This document shows positions 43,351 to 52,656 of a stretch of DNA of 64,000 bases, piece by piece. The notes under the pieces are model-generated. The model was not told the origin of the DNA. It made no database searches and saw nothing but the letters and a program-made list of their open reading frames with translations. The DNA comes from Acidisoma sp. PAMC 29798 (GTDB lineage: Bacteria; Pseudomonadota; Alphaproteobacteria; Acetobacterales; Acetobacteraceae). Made by a program: the position numbers and the translations under genes. Within the stretch, counting starts at the first letter, position 1, and the number at the start of each line of letters is the position of its first letter. The DNA lies in assembly GCF_030252425.1 (NCBI RefSeq), contig NZ_CP126994.1, positions 1,798,001 through 1,862,000 on the forward strand, given 5' to 3'.

Positions 43351-43427
43351 TGGTCGGGCAGGCGGGATTCGAACCCACGACCCTCAGTCCCCCAGACTGA
43401 TGCGCTACCAGGCTGCGCTACTGCCCG
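43351..43427 (-). tRNA. tRNA-Pro (anticodon GGG)
   Basis: A complete cloverleaf of 77 bases with encoded CCA. Acceptor CGGGCAG/CTGCCCG pairs fully, discriminator A. The anticodon stem TCAGT/ACTGA carries the loop CTGGGGG, so the anticodon is GGG. The T arm GTGGG-TTCGAAT-CCCGC is canonical. It lies downstream of glmS on the same strand. Confidence 0.97.
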
Positions 43428-43514
43428 TTTGTGCGGCCGCCGGGGAAAGGCGCGACCGCCGAGGTGCTTTAGCAGCGAGACCCGCCGGCGGCAACCGCCC
43501 AGGCGGCCGAAGGC

Positions 43515-45344
43515 CTATTCCACCGTGACGGACTTGGCGAGGTTGCGCGGTTGGTCGACATCCGTGCCCTTCAGCAGGGCCACGCGATAGGCAAGCATCT
43601 GCACCGCCACGGCATAGAGAATCGGCGCTACGAAGGGATCGCAAGCCGGCAGCACCACGGTCGCGGCCGCAATGCCCTGAAGCTTCGCCGCCCCGGCGGC
43701 GTCGCTGAACACGATCACCTGCCCGCCCCGCGCCGCCGCTTCCTGCAGGTTGGATGCGGTCTTTTCGAACAAAGGCCCCGACGGCGCGATGGCCACCACC
43801 GGCACATGCCGGTCGATCAAGGCGATCGGCCCGTGCTTCATCTCGCCGGCAGCATAGCCTTCGGCATGGATGTAACTGATTTCCTTGAGTTTCAGCGCCC
43901 CTTCCAGGGCGATGGGGAAGCAGGACCCGCGGCCGAGATACAGCACATCCCGCGCTTCGGCGATGCGCTCGGCGATGCGGCCGATGGCCTCCGCGGCGGC
44001 GCCCTCCAGCACCTCGGCGGCATGGCCTGGTACTTCCATCAGCGCCTGGGTCAGCGCTGCCTCGCGCGCCGCGTCCAGCGTGCCGCGCGCCCGGCCCGCC
44101 GCCAGGGCGAAGCATGCCAGGACCGTCAGTTGCGCCGTGAAGGCCTTCGTGCTCGCGACGCCGATTTCGGGGCCAGCCAGCGTCTCCAGCACCGCATCGC
44201 TCTCTCGCGCCATGCTGCTTTCGGGCACATTGACGATGGACAGCACATGCTGCCCCTCATCCTGCATATAGCGCAGCGCCGCCATGGTATCGGCGGTCTC
44301 GCCGGATTGGCTCACCAGCAGGCCTAGGCCGCCCGCCGGCAAGGGGGGCGCGCGGTAGCGGAACTCGCTCGCGACATCGCCATCCGTCGGCATCCGCGCC
44401 AGGCTTTCCAGCCAAACCCGCCCGACGAGGCCGGCGTAATAGGCCGAGCCGCAGGCGCTGATCGTGACACGGGGAATGGCCGCGAGGTCGAAGGGGAAGT
44501 CCGGCAGAACCACGCTGCGCGTCGCGGGGTCGATCATGCGGCTGAGCACATCGCCGATCACCACGGGATGCTCGTGCAGCTCCTTCTCCATGAAATGGCG
44601 GTAAGCGCCCCGCCCGATGGCGGCCCCGGTCAGGCGGGTTTCGCGAATGGCGCGGTCCACGGTCTGGCCGGCGCGGTTCATGAAGCGCGCGCCATCCCGG
44701 GTGATCACGGCCCAGTCGCCATCCTCCAGATAAGCGATTTGCCGCGTCAGCGGCGCCAAAGCGAGGGCATCGGAGCCCAGGAACATCTCATCCTCGCCGA
44801 AGCCCACGGCGAGCGGCGCGCCGTGGCGGGCGCCGATCATGAGATCGGGATAGCCTGCGAAGATCAGCGCCAGGGCGTAGGCGCCCTCCAGCCGGCGTAG
44901 CGCCTGCCCGGCCGCGTCCTCCGGGGCCATGCCGCGCTTGAGATAGAGGTCCAGCAATTGGGCCACCGATTCCGTGTCGGTCTCGGTCTGGAATTCCTGG
45001 CCTTCGGCCTCCAGTTCGGCGCGGAGGGCGGCGTGGTTTTCGATGATGCCGTTGTGCACGACCGATACCCGGGACGTCCCATGCGGATGGGCATTGCCCT
45101 CGGTCGGGGCGCCATGGGTCGCCCAGCGGGTATGGCCGATGCCCGTGGTGCCCGGAAGGGGCCGGCGCGCCAGCACCGCCGTCAGATTGCCGAGCTTGCC
45201 TTCCGCGCGACGACGCTCAATGTCGCCCTCATGCAGCGTGGCGATGCCGGCACTGTCATAGCCGCGATATTCGAGGCGTCCGAGCGCTTCCAGGATCAGC
45301 GGCGCGGCGGGGCGCGCGCCGAGAATGCCGACGATGCCACACAT
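43515..45344 (-). CDS. glmS: Glutamine-fructose-6-phosphate aminotransferase
   Basis: Makes glucosamine-6-phosphate from fructose-6-phosphate and glutamine, the first step to UDP-GlcNAc. The N-terminal glutaminase starts at the catalytic Cys (MCGIVGILG). Then 'GIGHTRWATHGAPTEGNAHP' (about 71-90) and two SIS domains: 'SACGSAYYAGLVGRVWLESL', 'VSQSGETADTMAALRYM' and 'EKTASNLQEAAARGG', ending 'QPRNLAKSVTVE'. 609 residues, full length. The start codon overlaps the stop of glmU by one base, so both form an operon. Confidence 0.98.
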   Translation of the reverse strand: MCGIVGILGARPAAPLILEALGRLEYRGYDSAGIATLHEGDIERRRAEGKLGNLTAVLARRPLPGTTGIGHTRWATHGAPTEGNAHPHGTSRVSVVHNGIIENHAALRAELEAEGQEFQTETDTESVAQLLDLYLKRGMAPEDAAGQALRRLEGAYALALIFAGYPDLMIGARHGAPLAVGFGEDEMFLGSDALALAPLTRQIAYLEDGDWAVITRDGARFMNRAGQTVDRAIRETRLTGAAIGRGAYRHFMEKELHEHPVVIGDVLSRMIDPATRSVVLPDFPFDLAAIPRVTISACGSAYYAGLVGRVWLESLARMPTDGDVASEFRYRAPPLPAGGLGLLVSQSGETADTMAALRYMQDEGQHVLSIVNVPESSMARESDAVLETLAGPEIGVASTKAFTAQLTVLACFALAAGRARGTLDAAREAALTQALMEVPGHAAEVLEGAAAEAIGRIAERIAEARDVLYLGRGSCFPIALEGALKLKEISYIHAEGYAAGEMKHGPIALIDRHVPVVAIAPSGPLFEKTASNLQEAAARGGQVIVFSDAAGAAKLQGIAAATVVLPACDPFVAPILYAVAVQMLAYRVALLKGTDVDQPRNLAKSVTVE

Positions 45345-46669
45345 TAGGACTTCTTTCCTTTTGTCGCCCAGTTCGCTCGAATGGCGGCGCCCCCGCCGGC
45401 CTTTTCGCTTTGGCGCGCGCGGCCAAAGGCCAGGGCATCGGCCGCCACATCCTGGGTAATGACGCTGCCGGCCGCGATAAAGCTGTTCGCACCGAGCGTG
45501 ACCGGTGCCACGAGTGTGGCATTGGAGCCGACGAAACTGCCCGCCCCGATGATCGTGCGATGCTTCAAATAGCCGTCGTAATTGCAGGTGATGGTGCCGG
45601 CGCCGATATTGCTGCCCGCGCCGATGGTGCTGTCCCCGAGATAGGCGAGGTGATTGGCCTTCGCCCCGGCGCCGAGTTTCGTGGCCTTCAGCTCGACGAA
45701 ATTGCCGACATGGGCGCCCTCACCCACCTCCGCACCAGGCCGCAGCCGCGCATAGGGGCCGATCCGCGCGCCGCTTTCGACCACGCAGCCTTCCAAATGG
45801 CTAAAGGCGAAGATGGTGGCGCCCGACCGCACGATCACGCCGGGTCCGAAGACGACATGCGGACCGACGGTCACATCCGGCTCCAACAGCGTATCGGCTG
45901 ACAGGAAGACCGTGTCCGGCGCCGTCAATGTGGCGCCGCCGTCCATCGCCGCACGGCGCAGGCGACCTTGGACGGCGGCCTCGGCCTCGGCGAGTTCGAC
46001 GCGGGAATTGACGCCGCGCAGTTCGGTGTAATCGGCTTCGACGGCCACCACCCGGCGCCCCTCTGCGACGGCCAGAGCCACCACATCCGTCAAATAGTAT
46101 TCACCCTTGGAATTGTCGGCGCGCACCGCCGCGAGCCAACGGGCGAGATCGGGTCCGGCGGCGCAGAACACGCCGGCATTGCACAGCGTCACGTCCCGCT
46201 GGTCTTGGGTCGCCTCGGCCCATTCGACGATGGCGGTCACGTCCCCCACCGCGTCGGTCAGCACCCGGCCGTATTTGCCGGGCGCGGGTGGGCGCATGGC
46301 CAGCAAAGCGAGGCCGATCTCGCCACTCCGCGCCTCACGCAGCCTGCGCAACGTCTCCGCTGTGATCAGCGGATTGTCGGCATAGAGAATGGCGACCTCG
46401 CCCGCCCCGAACTGCGGCGCGGCCTGCAAGGCGGCATGGGCGGTGCCGAGGCGCGCGGTTTGGACCACGGTGGGATACGGCGCCGCAACCATTGCCACGG
46501 CCTCCATCTCCGGCCCCGTGACGACCACGATACGATCGAAAACGCTCTTGGCCGCATCGAGCAGATGCGTCAGCATCGGCCGCCCGGCGATCGGATGCAG
46601 CGCCTTGGGCAGGGCGGATTTCATGCGGGTCCCGAGGCCGGCGGCGAGGATCACGGCGGTCGTGTTCAT
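45344..46669 (-). CDS. glmU: Bifunctional UDP-GlcNAc pyrophosphorylase / GlcN-1-P acetyltransferase
   Basis: Completes UDP-GlcNAc synthesis. The N-terminal nucleotidyltransferase has 'AVILAAGLGTRMKSALPKAL' (about 5-24), and the C-terminal left-handed beta helix carries the hexapeptide repeats and the acetyltransferase block 'FVELKATKLGAGAKANHLAY' plus 'GAGTITCNYDGYLKHRTIIG'. 441 residues, slightly short but complete. It is the first gene of the glmUS operon; a HAD phosphatase gene is divergent 72 bases away. Confidence 0.97.
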   Translation of the reverse strand: MNTTAVILAAGLGTRMKSALPKALHPIAGRPMLTHLLDAAKSVFDRIVVVTGPEMEAVAMVAAPYPTVVQTARLGTAHAALQAAPQFGAGEVAILYADNPLITAETLRRLREARSGEIGLALLAMRPPAPGKYGRVLTDAVGDVTAIVEWAEATQDQRDVTLCNAGVFCAAGPDLARWLAAVRADNSKGEYYLTDVVALAVAEGRRVVAVEADYTELRGVNSRVELAEAEAAVQGRLRRAAMDGGATLTAPDTVFLSADTLLEPDVTVGPHVVFGPGVIVRSGATIFAFSHLEGCVVESGARIGPYARLRPGAEVGEGAHVGNFVELKATKLGAGAKANHLAYLGDSTIGAGSNIGAGTITCNYDGYLKHRTIIGAGSFVGSNATLVAPVTLGANSFIAAGSVITQDVAADALAFGRARQSEKAGGGAAIRANWATKGKKS

Positions 46670-46741
46670 GGCTCAGCGGTAGCGGCGAAGAGCAAGCCGT
46701 GTCAAAGGCTTCGCGGACAAATCTCGTATCGGAGTGCAACC

Positions 46742-47404
46742 ATGGCCAGATGCGTCGTCTTCGATCTCGATGGCACACTCACCGACAGCCTGCCTGATCT
46801 CGCCGCCGCCCTGAACCGCAGCCTGGGCGGCCACGGTCAGCCGCCATTGCCGCTGGATCAGGTGCGGCCGATGGTGGGGGACGGCATTCGCGCCTTGTAT
46901 GAGCGCGGCTATGCGGCGCGGGGCCTGATGCTCACCGAGGCCGATCTCGCAGCGGGGACCGCCGATTATACCGCCCATGCGACGGTCGAGACGGTGCTCT
47001 ATCCTGGCGCGATGGACGCCGTGCAGGCCTTGGCGGCGGCGGGTTGGCGGATCGCGGTTTGCACCAACAAGCCGGAAGCACCGGCGCGGGTGCTGCTCGC
47101 GCATGTCGGGCTGCTGCCGTTGCTGGCGGCGGTGGGCGGCGGCGATAGTTTCGCGATGCGCAAGCCCGATCCCGAGCATGTCCGGCTGACGCTCGCGGCG
47201 GCCGGTGGCGAGACGGAGACGGCGATCATGGTCGGCGATCACCACAACGACATCGCGGCCGGCCACGGGGCGGGCGCCGCCACCATCTTCGCCGCCTGGG
47301 GCTATGGCACGCCCGAGATGGGCACCCGCGCCGATGCGGTGGCGGAGCGTTTCGCGGACGTGCCGGAGTTATGCCGACGGTTCCTGAAAGTCGTGACGCT
47401 GTAG
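46742..47404 (+). CDS. gph: HAD-family phosphatase, phosphoglycolate-phosphatase-like
   Basis: A 220-residue haloacid dehalogenase-type phosphatase. Motif I 'VVFDLDGTLTDSLPDL' (about 5-20) has the nucleophile Asp; motif II is 'IAVCTNKPEAPARVLL'; the Lys of motif III is in 'AMRKPDPEHVRLTL'; motif IV is 'AIMVGDHHNDIAAGHGAG'. This fits Gph, which clears 2-phosphoglycolate, although other HAD substrates are possible. The start at 46742 follows GGAG; a frame from 45968 is antisense to glmU. A family B repeat begins at the stop codon. Confidence 0.88.
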   Translation: MARCVVFDLDGTLTDSLPDLAAALNRSLGGHGQPPLPLDQVRPMVGDGIRALYERGYAARGLMLTEADLAAGTADYTAHATVETVLYPGAMDAVQALAAAGWRIAVCTNKPEAPARVLLAHVGLLPLLAAVGGGDSFAMRKPDPEHVRLTLAAAGGETETAIMVGDHHNDIAAGHGAGAATIFAAWGYGTPEMGTRADAVAERFADVPELCRRFLKVVTL

Positions 47405-47520
47405 GGTGGATAAGCGCAGCGCAATTCACCGTCTTGGTGTCGGCGTCTACCGCCTGTGAAACATGACAGCTAAAGCCCGATCGCCTTGCGGCGGATAACG
47501 CTGCGCTCATCCACCCTACG
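47401..47520. repeat. Palindromic repeat family B, two opposed copies
   Basis: Plus copy at 47401-47430 (GTAGGGTGGATAAGCGCAGC and the remaining arm) begins on the last codon of the phosphatase gene, and the TAG of the repeat is its stop codon. An opposed copy ends at 47520 (47493-47520, ATCCACCCTACG at its end). About 60 unrelated bases separate them. Together they can form a long imperfect hairpin after the gene. Confidence 0.8.
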
Positions 47521-47696
47521 AGTTCGCAAGGGTGCGGTTGACGCCGCCATCGAAATGGACGCCTATCGCGCCATGACACGCATCCGCCTCATCGCCACGC
47601 GTTACCGCAGGTCGCTCCTCTAGCGGCGGGATGCCTATGTCATCTTTCAACCGCTGCCTCGCCAGCGGTTGAAGCGTCAAAACCACCGCTGGCCTC
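47431..47696. other. Intergenic region between phosphatase and TyrA-like genes
   Basis: Apart from the second family B copy (47493-47520) nothing is recognised. A perfect hairpin-like pair CCGCTGCC/GCCAGCGG lies around 47650-47668 ('AACCGCTGCCTCGCCAGCGG'), of unknown meaning. Confidence 0.35.
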
Positions 47697-48437
47697 GTGG
47701 CTGACCCGAGGTTCGCCGTGCCCCACCATCGCTCCCCTTCCCGTCTTGGACTAATCGGCTTCGGCGCCTTCGGCCGACTGATGGCGACCCATCTTGCCCC
47801 CTATGTGACGCTCGTGATTCATGATCCGGCTTTCCCCTCCGCCAGCCTGGCGGAAGCAGCCGCCTGCCCCATCGTCGTGCTGGCCGTGCCGGTCAATGCC
47901 CTGGAGCAGACGGTGACCGCCATCGCGCCCTTGCTGCAGCCCGGCGCCCTCGTGCTCGACGTCGGGTCTGTGAAGACGCTGCCGGCCGACATCATGCGAC
48001 GGGGCCTGCCCGATCATGTCGCGATCGTCGCGACCCATCCCCTGTTCGGGCCGCAGAGCGCGGCGCAAGGCATCGCCGGCCTCAAGATCGCGGTCTGCCC
48101 CATCCGGGGCAATGCCGGCCCCCGCGTCGGCGCCTTTCTGCGCCATTGCCTGGGCCTGGAGGTGATCATGACCACGCCCGAAGCCCATGACCGGGAGGCT
48201 GCGACCGTGCAGGGCCTCACCCATCTCATTGCCAAGATTTTGGTTCAGATGGAGCCTCTGCCGACGCGCATGACGACGCGCAGCTTCGATCTGCTCATGC
48301 AGGCCGTGGGCATGGTGCGGCACGACGCGCCGGAGGTGTTTCAGGCCATTGAGCATGCCAACCCCTATTCGGCCGAGGTGCGCCGGCGCTTCCTTACCTT
48401 CATGGATGCGGCGGCCGCGACGGCGGATAAGAGTTAA
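47697..48437 (+). CDS. Prephenate dehydrogenase-like (TyrA-type) protein
   Basis: A 246-residue NAD(P)-binding protein. The Rossmann motif is 'RLGLIGFGAFGRLMATHLAP' (about 16-35), followed by 'IVVLAVPVNALEQTV', 'LVLDVGSVKTLPADIM' and 'ATHPLFGPQSAAQGIAGLKI', the layout of prephenate/arogenate dehydrogenases. Catalytic His equivalents are in 'ATHPLFGP' and 'EAHDREAATVQGLTHLIAK'. No regulatory ACT domain follows. GTG 47697 or GTG 47718 may be the start. Substrate could be prephenate, arogenate or a related compound. Confidence 0.78.
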   Translation: MADPRFAVPHHRSPSRLGLIGFGAFGRLMATHLAPYVTLVIHDPAFPSASLAEAAACPIVVLAVPVNALEQTVTAIAPLLQPGALVLDVGSVKTLPADIMRRGLPDHVAIVATHPLFGPQSAAQGIAGLKIAVCPIRGNAGPRVGAFLRHCLGLEVIMTTPEAHDREAATVQGLTHLIAKILVQMEPLPTRMTTRSFDLLMQAVGMVRHDAPEVFQAIEHANPYSAEVRRRFLTFMDAAAATADKS

Positions 48438-49105
48438 GGCGTCGGGCCGAAATCATGGATGGTGTCGGGTTGCACGGTGCGCCGATAGGCGTGACTGAAC
48501 TCGGCCTCCGACACACCGTGTTCGGTCATCAGGGATTGAAGGCGCGCGAACAAATAGGTTTCATCGGTCGCAAGTCGGGGAAATTCCACGCCGATCGTCG
48601 GGATGCCGAAGCGCGATAACAGGAGCATCAATTGGTAGTATTGCGTTGCCAATTTGTTTTCTTGCTCGCTGGGGTCATCGGTCAGCCAAAGCCCGCCGGG
48701 GTGATGCGCCGCCGGATCGCCGCCGGCCTGCACAGCGGCATCGGTGACGCGCCTGCGACTTTGGGCGGCTGCATAGAGGTCGCGGATCGGCACGATGGCG
48801 GTGGATAGGCTGAGCTGGCCCGCTTCCATCGTCGGCAGGAGTTTGTCCACGAACCATGGTGACTTGATGACATACGACGTCGATGGTGTGACTTCATTCA
48901 CTTCCAGGCCGGCTTTGGATATGGGATCGACCTCCGTGATGGCCTGATCAACCGTAAAACCTGTGTCGAAATCAAGCGCCGTTAAGAGTTGAACCAAAAA
49001 AGTGGTCCCTGCTCTACCGGTTCCGGTGATGAGTATATGACCTTGCCCGTTATCTGTTCGACTCTTGATCGTTTTTTCTGTCTTATTCTTTAACCGAAAC
49101 AACAC
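48434..49105 (-). CDS. Sulfotransferase-like P-loop protein
   Basis: A 223-residue protein with a P-loop 'ILITGTGRAGTTFLVQLL' (about 24-41), as in sulfotransferases that bind PAPS, and a second block 'YVIKSPWFVDKLLPTM' plus 'STAIVPIRDLYAAAQSR' that fits the 3'-phosphate-binding site. The open frame extends to 49330, but its first 75 codons look non-coding. GTG 49105 has AAGGA eight bases upstream, and an AT-rich stretch surrounds it. Acceptor unknown. It converges with and overlaps the TyrA-like gene by four bases. Confidence 0.7.
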   Translation of the reverse strand: MLFRLKNKTEKTIKSRTDNGQGHILITGTGRAGTTFLVQLLTALDFDTGFTVDQAITEVDPISKAGLEVNEVTPSTSYVIKSPWFVDKLLPTMEAGQLSLSTAIVPIRDLYAAAQSRRRVTDAAVQAGGDPAAHHPGGLWLTDDPSEQENKLATQYYQLMLLLSRFGIPTIGVEFPRLATDETYLFARLQSLMTEHGVSEAEFSHAYRRTVQPDTIHDFGPTP

Positions 49106-49354
49106 TCGTGTGATCCTTACCTCGTCATCGGTCTGTGCGACAGACAGACTACGCGCACGGCAGGGAAGAAAGAAACTATCTTCATCGCTTGGCCTCTTGA
49201 CCCGCTCGAATTCAACGCGACTCAGACGAACGGGTGCGGGGCGCAGGGCTGGCCCAGGCTGCTGTCGTCCCGCGAACACGGCGGGGGTTGCCACACCGGG
49301 GGACCGGTCCAAGTAAAGGACCTGCGTCACGATACGACCTCAGGAGAGACCATC
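49106..49354. other. Divergent intergenic region
   Basis: Holds the AAGGA ribosome site of the sulfotransferase-like gene (49114-49118) and an AT-rich stretch just inside the coding start. The remainder has no recognised feature. Promoters of both neighbours are expected here. Confidence 0.35.
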
Positions 49355-49675
49355 ATGCCGACATTGACGAAGACCTTGGCTTTGCTGCCCGCGTTGAGCC
49401 TGTTCTGCGCGCTTGGCGCCGCGCCGGCCGCAATGGCCCAGTCGTCCTCCGCGATGAGCGAGGCCGCCGGCGCCACCACGGGCCTCGGCACCCACCATCG
49501 GTTCACTTCGGTAGCCGCCGCGAATGGGCAGTGCCCCGGCGATACCATCGTCTGGCACTCCGGCCCCGGGATGAGCTATGTGATGCCAGGCACGCCTGCC
49601 TATGGCAAAAGCGGCGGATTCTACGCCTGTAAGGCCGAGGCTGACACGGCTGGGTTCCACAATTCCAACATGTAA
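49355..49675 (+). CDS. Small exported protein of unknown function
   Basis: A 106-residue protein with a clear signal peptide (about 1-28, 'LALLPALSLFCALGAAPAAM' then AQSSS). The mature part is about 78 residues with two cysteines that could pair ('NGQCPGDTIVW' and 'GFYACKAEADTAG'). The arrangement of small, Gly/Ser/Tyr-rich, two-Cys sequence is seen in short periplasmic proteins of acidophilic alphaproteobacteria, but I do not recognise a family. A ribosome site GGAGA is seven bases before the ATG. Confidence 0.7.
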   Translation: MPTLTKTLALLPALSLFCALGAAPAAMAQSSSAMSEAAGATTGLGTHHRFTSVAAANGQCPGDTIVWHSGPGMSYVMPGTPAYGKSGGFYACKAEADTAGFHNSNM

Positions 49676-49692
49676 GACTCTGCTCGGGTGAC

Positions 49693-49717
49693 GGCGGAAG
49701 ACGCTACGTTTTCCGCC
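49693..49717. terminator. Possible bidirectional hairpin between convergent genes
   Basis: Arms GGCGGAA (49693-49699) and TTCCGCC (49711-49717) with an 11-base loop lie between the stop codons of the small exported protein (plus strand) and the cupin protein (minus strand). T-runs are short, so termination efficiency is uncertain. Confidence 0.35.
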
Positions 49718-49725
49718 AGCGTGCA

Positions 49726-50160
49726 TCACGGCATCGACTTGAGGACCGTGTTCCGCGTATCCACCTTGGGCACCACGTCGATCACCAGCAGCTTCACCGG
49801 CGTGGTGCCGGTATTCTCCCCGAAATGCCATTGGCCGACGACTTCGACGATGAAATCGCCAGTCTTGTAGTCCCAGCTCTGCCCGGTATCGGTATCCGTC
49901 ACCCGCAGGGTTCCCGCCAGCACGTAACCGTAGCGGGGATAGGGATGCCGGTGGATCGGCAGCGTCGCCCCCGGCGCGATATCATAGGTCGATACCATGA
50001 CCCGGACATCGCCCTGCGGCATGACCAGCGGCTGGCCGGAAGGCGTGGCAATGGCCGACATCAGCTGCGTGACCGTATAGGGCGCATCGGCAGCGGCGGC
50101 CGGCCACGCGGGAAGCGTCGCAATCAGACCGAGAGCGAGCCCTAGCCTGCGGTAAGACAT
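49726..50160 (-). CDS. Exported cupin-domain protein
   Basis: A 144-residue single-cupin protein with a signal peptide (about 1-24, '[20 protein letters not shown]'). Cupin motif 1 includes '[20 protein letters not shown]' (two His and a distant Glu-like position), and motif 2 is '[20 protein letters not shown]'. It probably binds a metal in the periplasm. The ATG at 50160 ([10 protein letters not shown]) is used instead of 50181, which adds a non-signal stretch. Function unknown; it is divergent from cysS. Confidence 0.75.
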   Translation of the reverse strand: MSYRRLGLALGLIATLPAWPAAAADAPYTVTQLMSAIATPSGQPLVMPQGDVRVMVSTYDIAPGATLPIHRHPYPRYGYVLAGTLRVTDTDTGQSWDYKTGDFIVEVVGQWHFGENTGTTPVKLLVIDVVPKVDTRNTVLKSMP

Positions 50161-50222
50161 ACGGCAACTCCCATGAGGCATCCGCGCTTGCCGCGCGGGA
50201 GAAGGGACGGCACAAGGCGCTT

Positions 50223-51581
50223 ATGCACGCCCTGACACTCCATAACAGCCTTAGCCGGCGCCGCGAGGCCTTTGCACCCCTCAATCCGCAGCGGGTTGGC
50301 CTCTATGTCTGTGGCCCGACGGTCTATGACCTCGCCCATCTCGGCAATGCCCGGCCTGTGGTGGTGTTCGACGTGCTGGCCCGGCTGCTGCGCGTACTCT
50401 TCCCGCACGTCACCTACGTCCGCAACATCACGGATGTGGAGGACAAGATCAACGCCCGCGCCGCGGAGCTTGGCGTCCCTATCGCCGAGATCACGGCACG
50501 GACGACGGTGGAATTCCATGCCGATATGGCGGCCCTCGGCGCCCTGCCGCCGGACATCGAGCCGCGCGCGACGGATAACATTCCGCAGATGATCGCGATC
50601 ATCGAAAAGCTCATCGCCAGCGGCCATGCCTATGAGGCCGAGGGCCATGTGCTGTTCTCGGTCGCCAGCGATCCGCATTACGGCCGCCTCTCCGGCCGCT
50701 CGCCCGAGGAGTTGCAGGCCGGGGCGCGCGTCGAAATTGCCCCGTATAAGCGCGATGCGGGGGATTTCGTGTTGTGGAAACCCTCCCCGCCCGAACTGCC
50801 GGGCTGGGATAGCCCTTGGGGCCGTGGCCGGCCGGGCTGGCATATCGAATGCTCGGCCATGTCCTGGCGCTATCTCGGCCAGGATTTCGACATTCATGGC
50901 GGCGGCGGGGATCTGATCTTCCCGCATCATGAGAACGAAATGGCCCAGAGCTGCTGCGCCTTTCCCGGCAGCCATTTCGCGCGCGTCTGGCTGCATAACG
51001 GCATGCTTCTCGTGCACGGCGAGAAGATGTCCAAAAGCCTCGGCAATTTCCGCACCGTGCGGGAAGTGCTGAGCGTTGCACCTGGCGAGGCCGTGCGCTT
51101 CCTGCTGCTGCGCACGCATTACCGCGCGTCGCTCGATTTCACGGAAGCCGGCTTGGTCGAGGCACGGCGCGAGCTGGATCGCTTCTATCGCGCGCTCGCC
51201 AAGCACGCGCCGGGCTTCGCCGAGGAACCGGCGGAGGTGCCGGCCGAGGTCATGGCCGCCCTCTGTGACGACCTCAATACGCCGGGTGCCATCGCCGCAC
51301 TTCACGTCCTCGCCGATCGTGCTTTGGCCGGCGACGCGGCCGCGGCGGCGGGTCTGCATGCCGCTGGCCGCGTGCTCGGCCTTCTGCAAGTGGCGCCAGA
51401 GACATGGTTCCAGGGCGAGGGTGACGCCGGAGTGGACGCTGCCATCGCCGAACGCCTCGCAGCCCGCAAGGCGCGCGACTTTGGCCGCGCCGACGCCATC
51501 CGCGCCGAATTGCTCGCACGCGGCATCGTGCTGGAGGACGGCCCCGGTGGCACCACCTGGCGCCGCGCGGACGCCTCATGA
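50223..51581 (+). CDS. cysS: Cysteinyl-tRNA synthetase
   Basis: Class I synthetase charging tRNA-Cys. The zinc-binding Cys and HIGH motif are in '[20 protein letters not shown]' (about 23-42), and KMSKS in '[20 protein letters not shown]' (about 269-288). Zinc ligands include '[12 protein letters not shown]' and 'HHENEMAQS'. 452 residues, full length. It overlaps the trmJ gene by four bases (ATGA). Confidence 0.97.
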   Translation: MHALTLHNSLSRRREAFAPLNPQRVGLYVCGPTVYDLAHLGNARPVVVFDVLARLLRVLFPHVTYVRNITDVEDKINARAAELGVPIAEITARTTVEFHADMAALGALPPDIEPRATDNIPQMIAIIEKLIASGHAYEAEGHVLFSVASDPHYGRLSGRSPEELQAGARVEIAPYKRDAGDFVLWKPSPPELPGWDSPWGRGRPGWHIECSAMSWRYLGQDFDIHGGGGDLIFPHHENEMAQSCCAFPGSHFARVWLHNGMLLVHGEKMSKSLGNFRTVREVLSVAPGEAVRFLLLRTHYRASLDFTEAGLVEARRELDRFYRALAKHAPGFAEEPAEVPAEVMAALCDDLNTPGAIAALHVLADRALAGDAAAAAGLHAAGRVLGLLQVAPETWFQGEGDAGVDAAIAERLAARKARDFGRADAIRAELLARGIVLEDGPGGTTWRRADAS

Positions 51582-52357
51582 CCGGCAAGGATATGGGCGC
51601 GGATATCGCGCCGATCGGCAATAGCCCGGTGGTGATCCTCGTGCGCCCGCAACTCGCCGACAATATCGGCAGCGTGGCGCGGGCCATGGCCAATGGTGGC
51701 CTGTTCCACCTGCGCCTCGTGGCACCTCGGGACGGCTGGCCGCAAGATCGCGCCTGGCGCATGGCCTCCGGCGCGGACCGCATTCTGGATGCGGTGACAG
51801 TGCATGAGACGATCGCCGAAGCGGTCGCCGACTTGCACCATGTCGCGGCCACCTGCCCGCGTCCGCGCCATATCATCAAGCCTATTCTCACCGCGCGTGG
51901 TGCGGCGTCGGAACTCCGCTCCATCACAGGTCGAGGTCTGCGCTGCGGTATTCTGTTCGGACCGGAGCGTGCGGGTTTGGAGAATGACGACATGGCGGAG
52001 GCGGATATGCTGGTGCGCTATCCGCTCAACCCTGCATTCATGTCCCTCAACCTGTCCCAGGCCGTGATGGTGATGGCCTATGAATGGTGGATGGCGGTTG
52101 AGGAGTCATCGCCACGGACCTTGATGACGAACGAGACGCGGGTCGCGACCAAGGGCGAGTTGGAGAACTTCCTCGGTCACCTCACGCGGGAACTGGATGA
52201 TTGCGGTTTCCTGCGCAACTTGCCGAAGCGGCCGGGCATGGTGCGCAACATCCGCCACCTGTTCCAGCGCGGCGAGGTGACGGAGCAGGAGTTGCGGACG
52301 CTGCACGGCGTCATCACAGAGCTAGCGCGTGGCCGGAACGGACGGGTGGTCGGTTAG
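51578..52357 (+). CDS. trmJ: tRNA 2'-O-methyltransferase TrmJ-like
   Basis: SPOUT-type methyltransferase of 259 residues that modifies the ribose at position 32 of tRNAs. N-terminal block '[20 protein letters not shown]' (about 15-34), knot region '[20 protein letters not shown]' (about 126-145) and '[19 protein letters not shown]' (about 152-170). A C-terminal helical extension (about 190-259) is typical of TrmJ. The gene is coupled to cysS. A HigBA-like pair is convergent and overlaps its 3' end by four bases. Confidence 0.92.
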   Translation: MTGKDMGADIAPIGNSPVVILVRPQLADNIGSVARAMANGGLFHLRLVAPRDGWPQDRAWRMASGADRILDAVTVHETIAEAVADLHHVAATCPRPRHIIKPILTARGAASELRSITGRGLRCGILFGPERAGLENDDMAEADMLVRYPLNPAFMSLNLSQAVMVMAYEWWMAVEESSPRTLMTNETRVATKGELENFLGHLTRELDDCGFLRNLPKRPGMVRNIRHLFQRGEVTEQELRTLHGVITELARGRNGRVVG

Positions 52358-52656
52358 GTTCGCTCCGAAGGTCGCAGTGGCCTGATGGACAAATGAAATC
52401 CGAGCGCCTTCGTCACAGCCGTCAAAGTTGACAGCGTCGGATTGCCGTCCGGCGAAAGTGCCCGATACAGTGTCTCTCGCGTAAGCCCGGTCTGTTTGGC
52501 GACCACGCCGATGCTTCGGGCGCGTGCGACCGCACCCAAGGCCGTGGAGATCAGCACAGGATCACCGTCCTCGAAGGCTTCTTCGAGATAGGCAGCGATC
52601 CGATCTTCACTGTTGAGAACATCGGCGACGTCAAATGCTTTTGTTTCGACCGTCAT
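52354..52656 (-). CDS. Antitoxin of a second HigBA-like module
   Basis: A 100-residue DNA-binding antitoxin of the addiction-module antidote type. The N-terminus 'FDVADVLNSEDRIAAYLEEA' and HTH 'SIGVVAKQTGLTRETLYRAL' (about 49-68), then 'LSTLTAVTKALGFHLSIRPL', match the family usually paired with RelE-type killers. It overlaps the toxin gene by 26 bases. Confidence 0.9.
   Translation of the reverse strand: MTVETKAFDVADVLNSEDRIAAYLEEAFEDGDPVLISTALGAVARARSIGVVAKQTGLTRETLYRALSPDGNPTLSTLTAVTKALGFHLSIRPLRPSERT

Noticed and set aside
42908-43378. A 156-codon minus-strand frame running out of the tRNA
   Set aside because: It begins within the tRNA gene (MGSNPACP is the usual tRNA-derived start) and the rest shows no motif.
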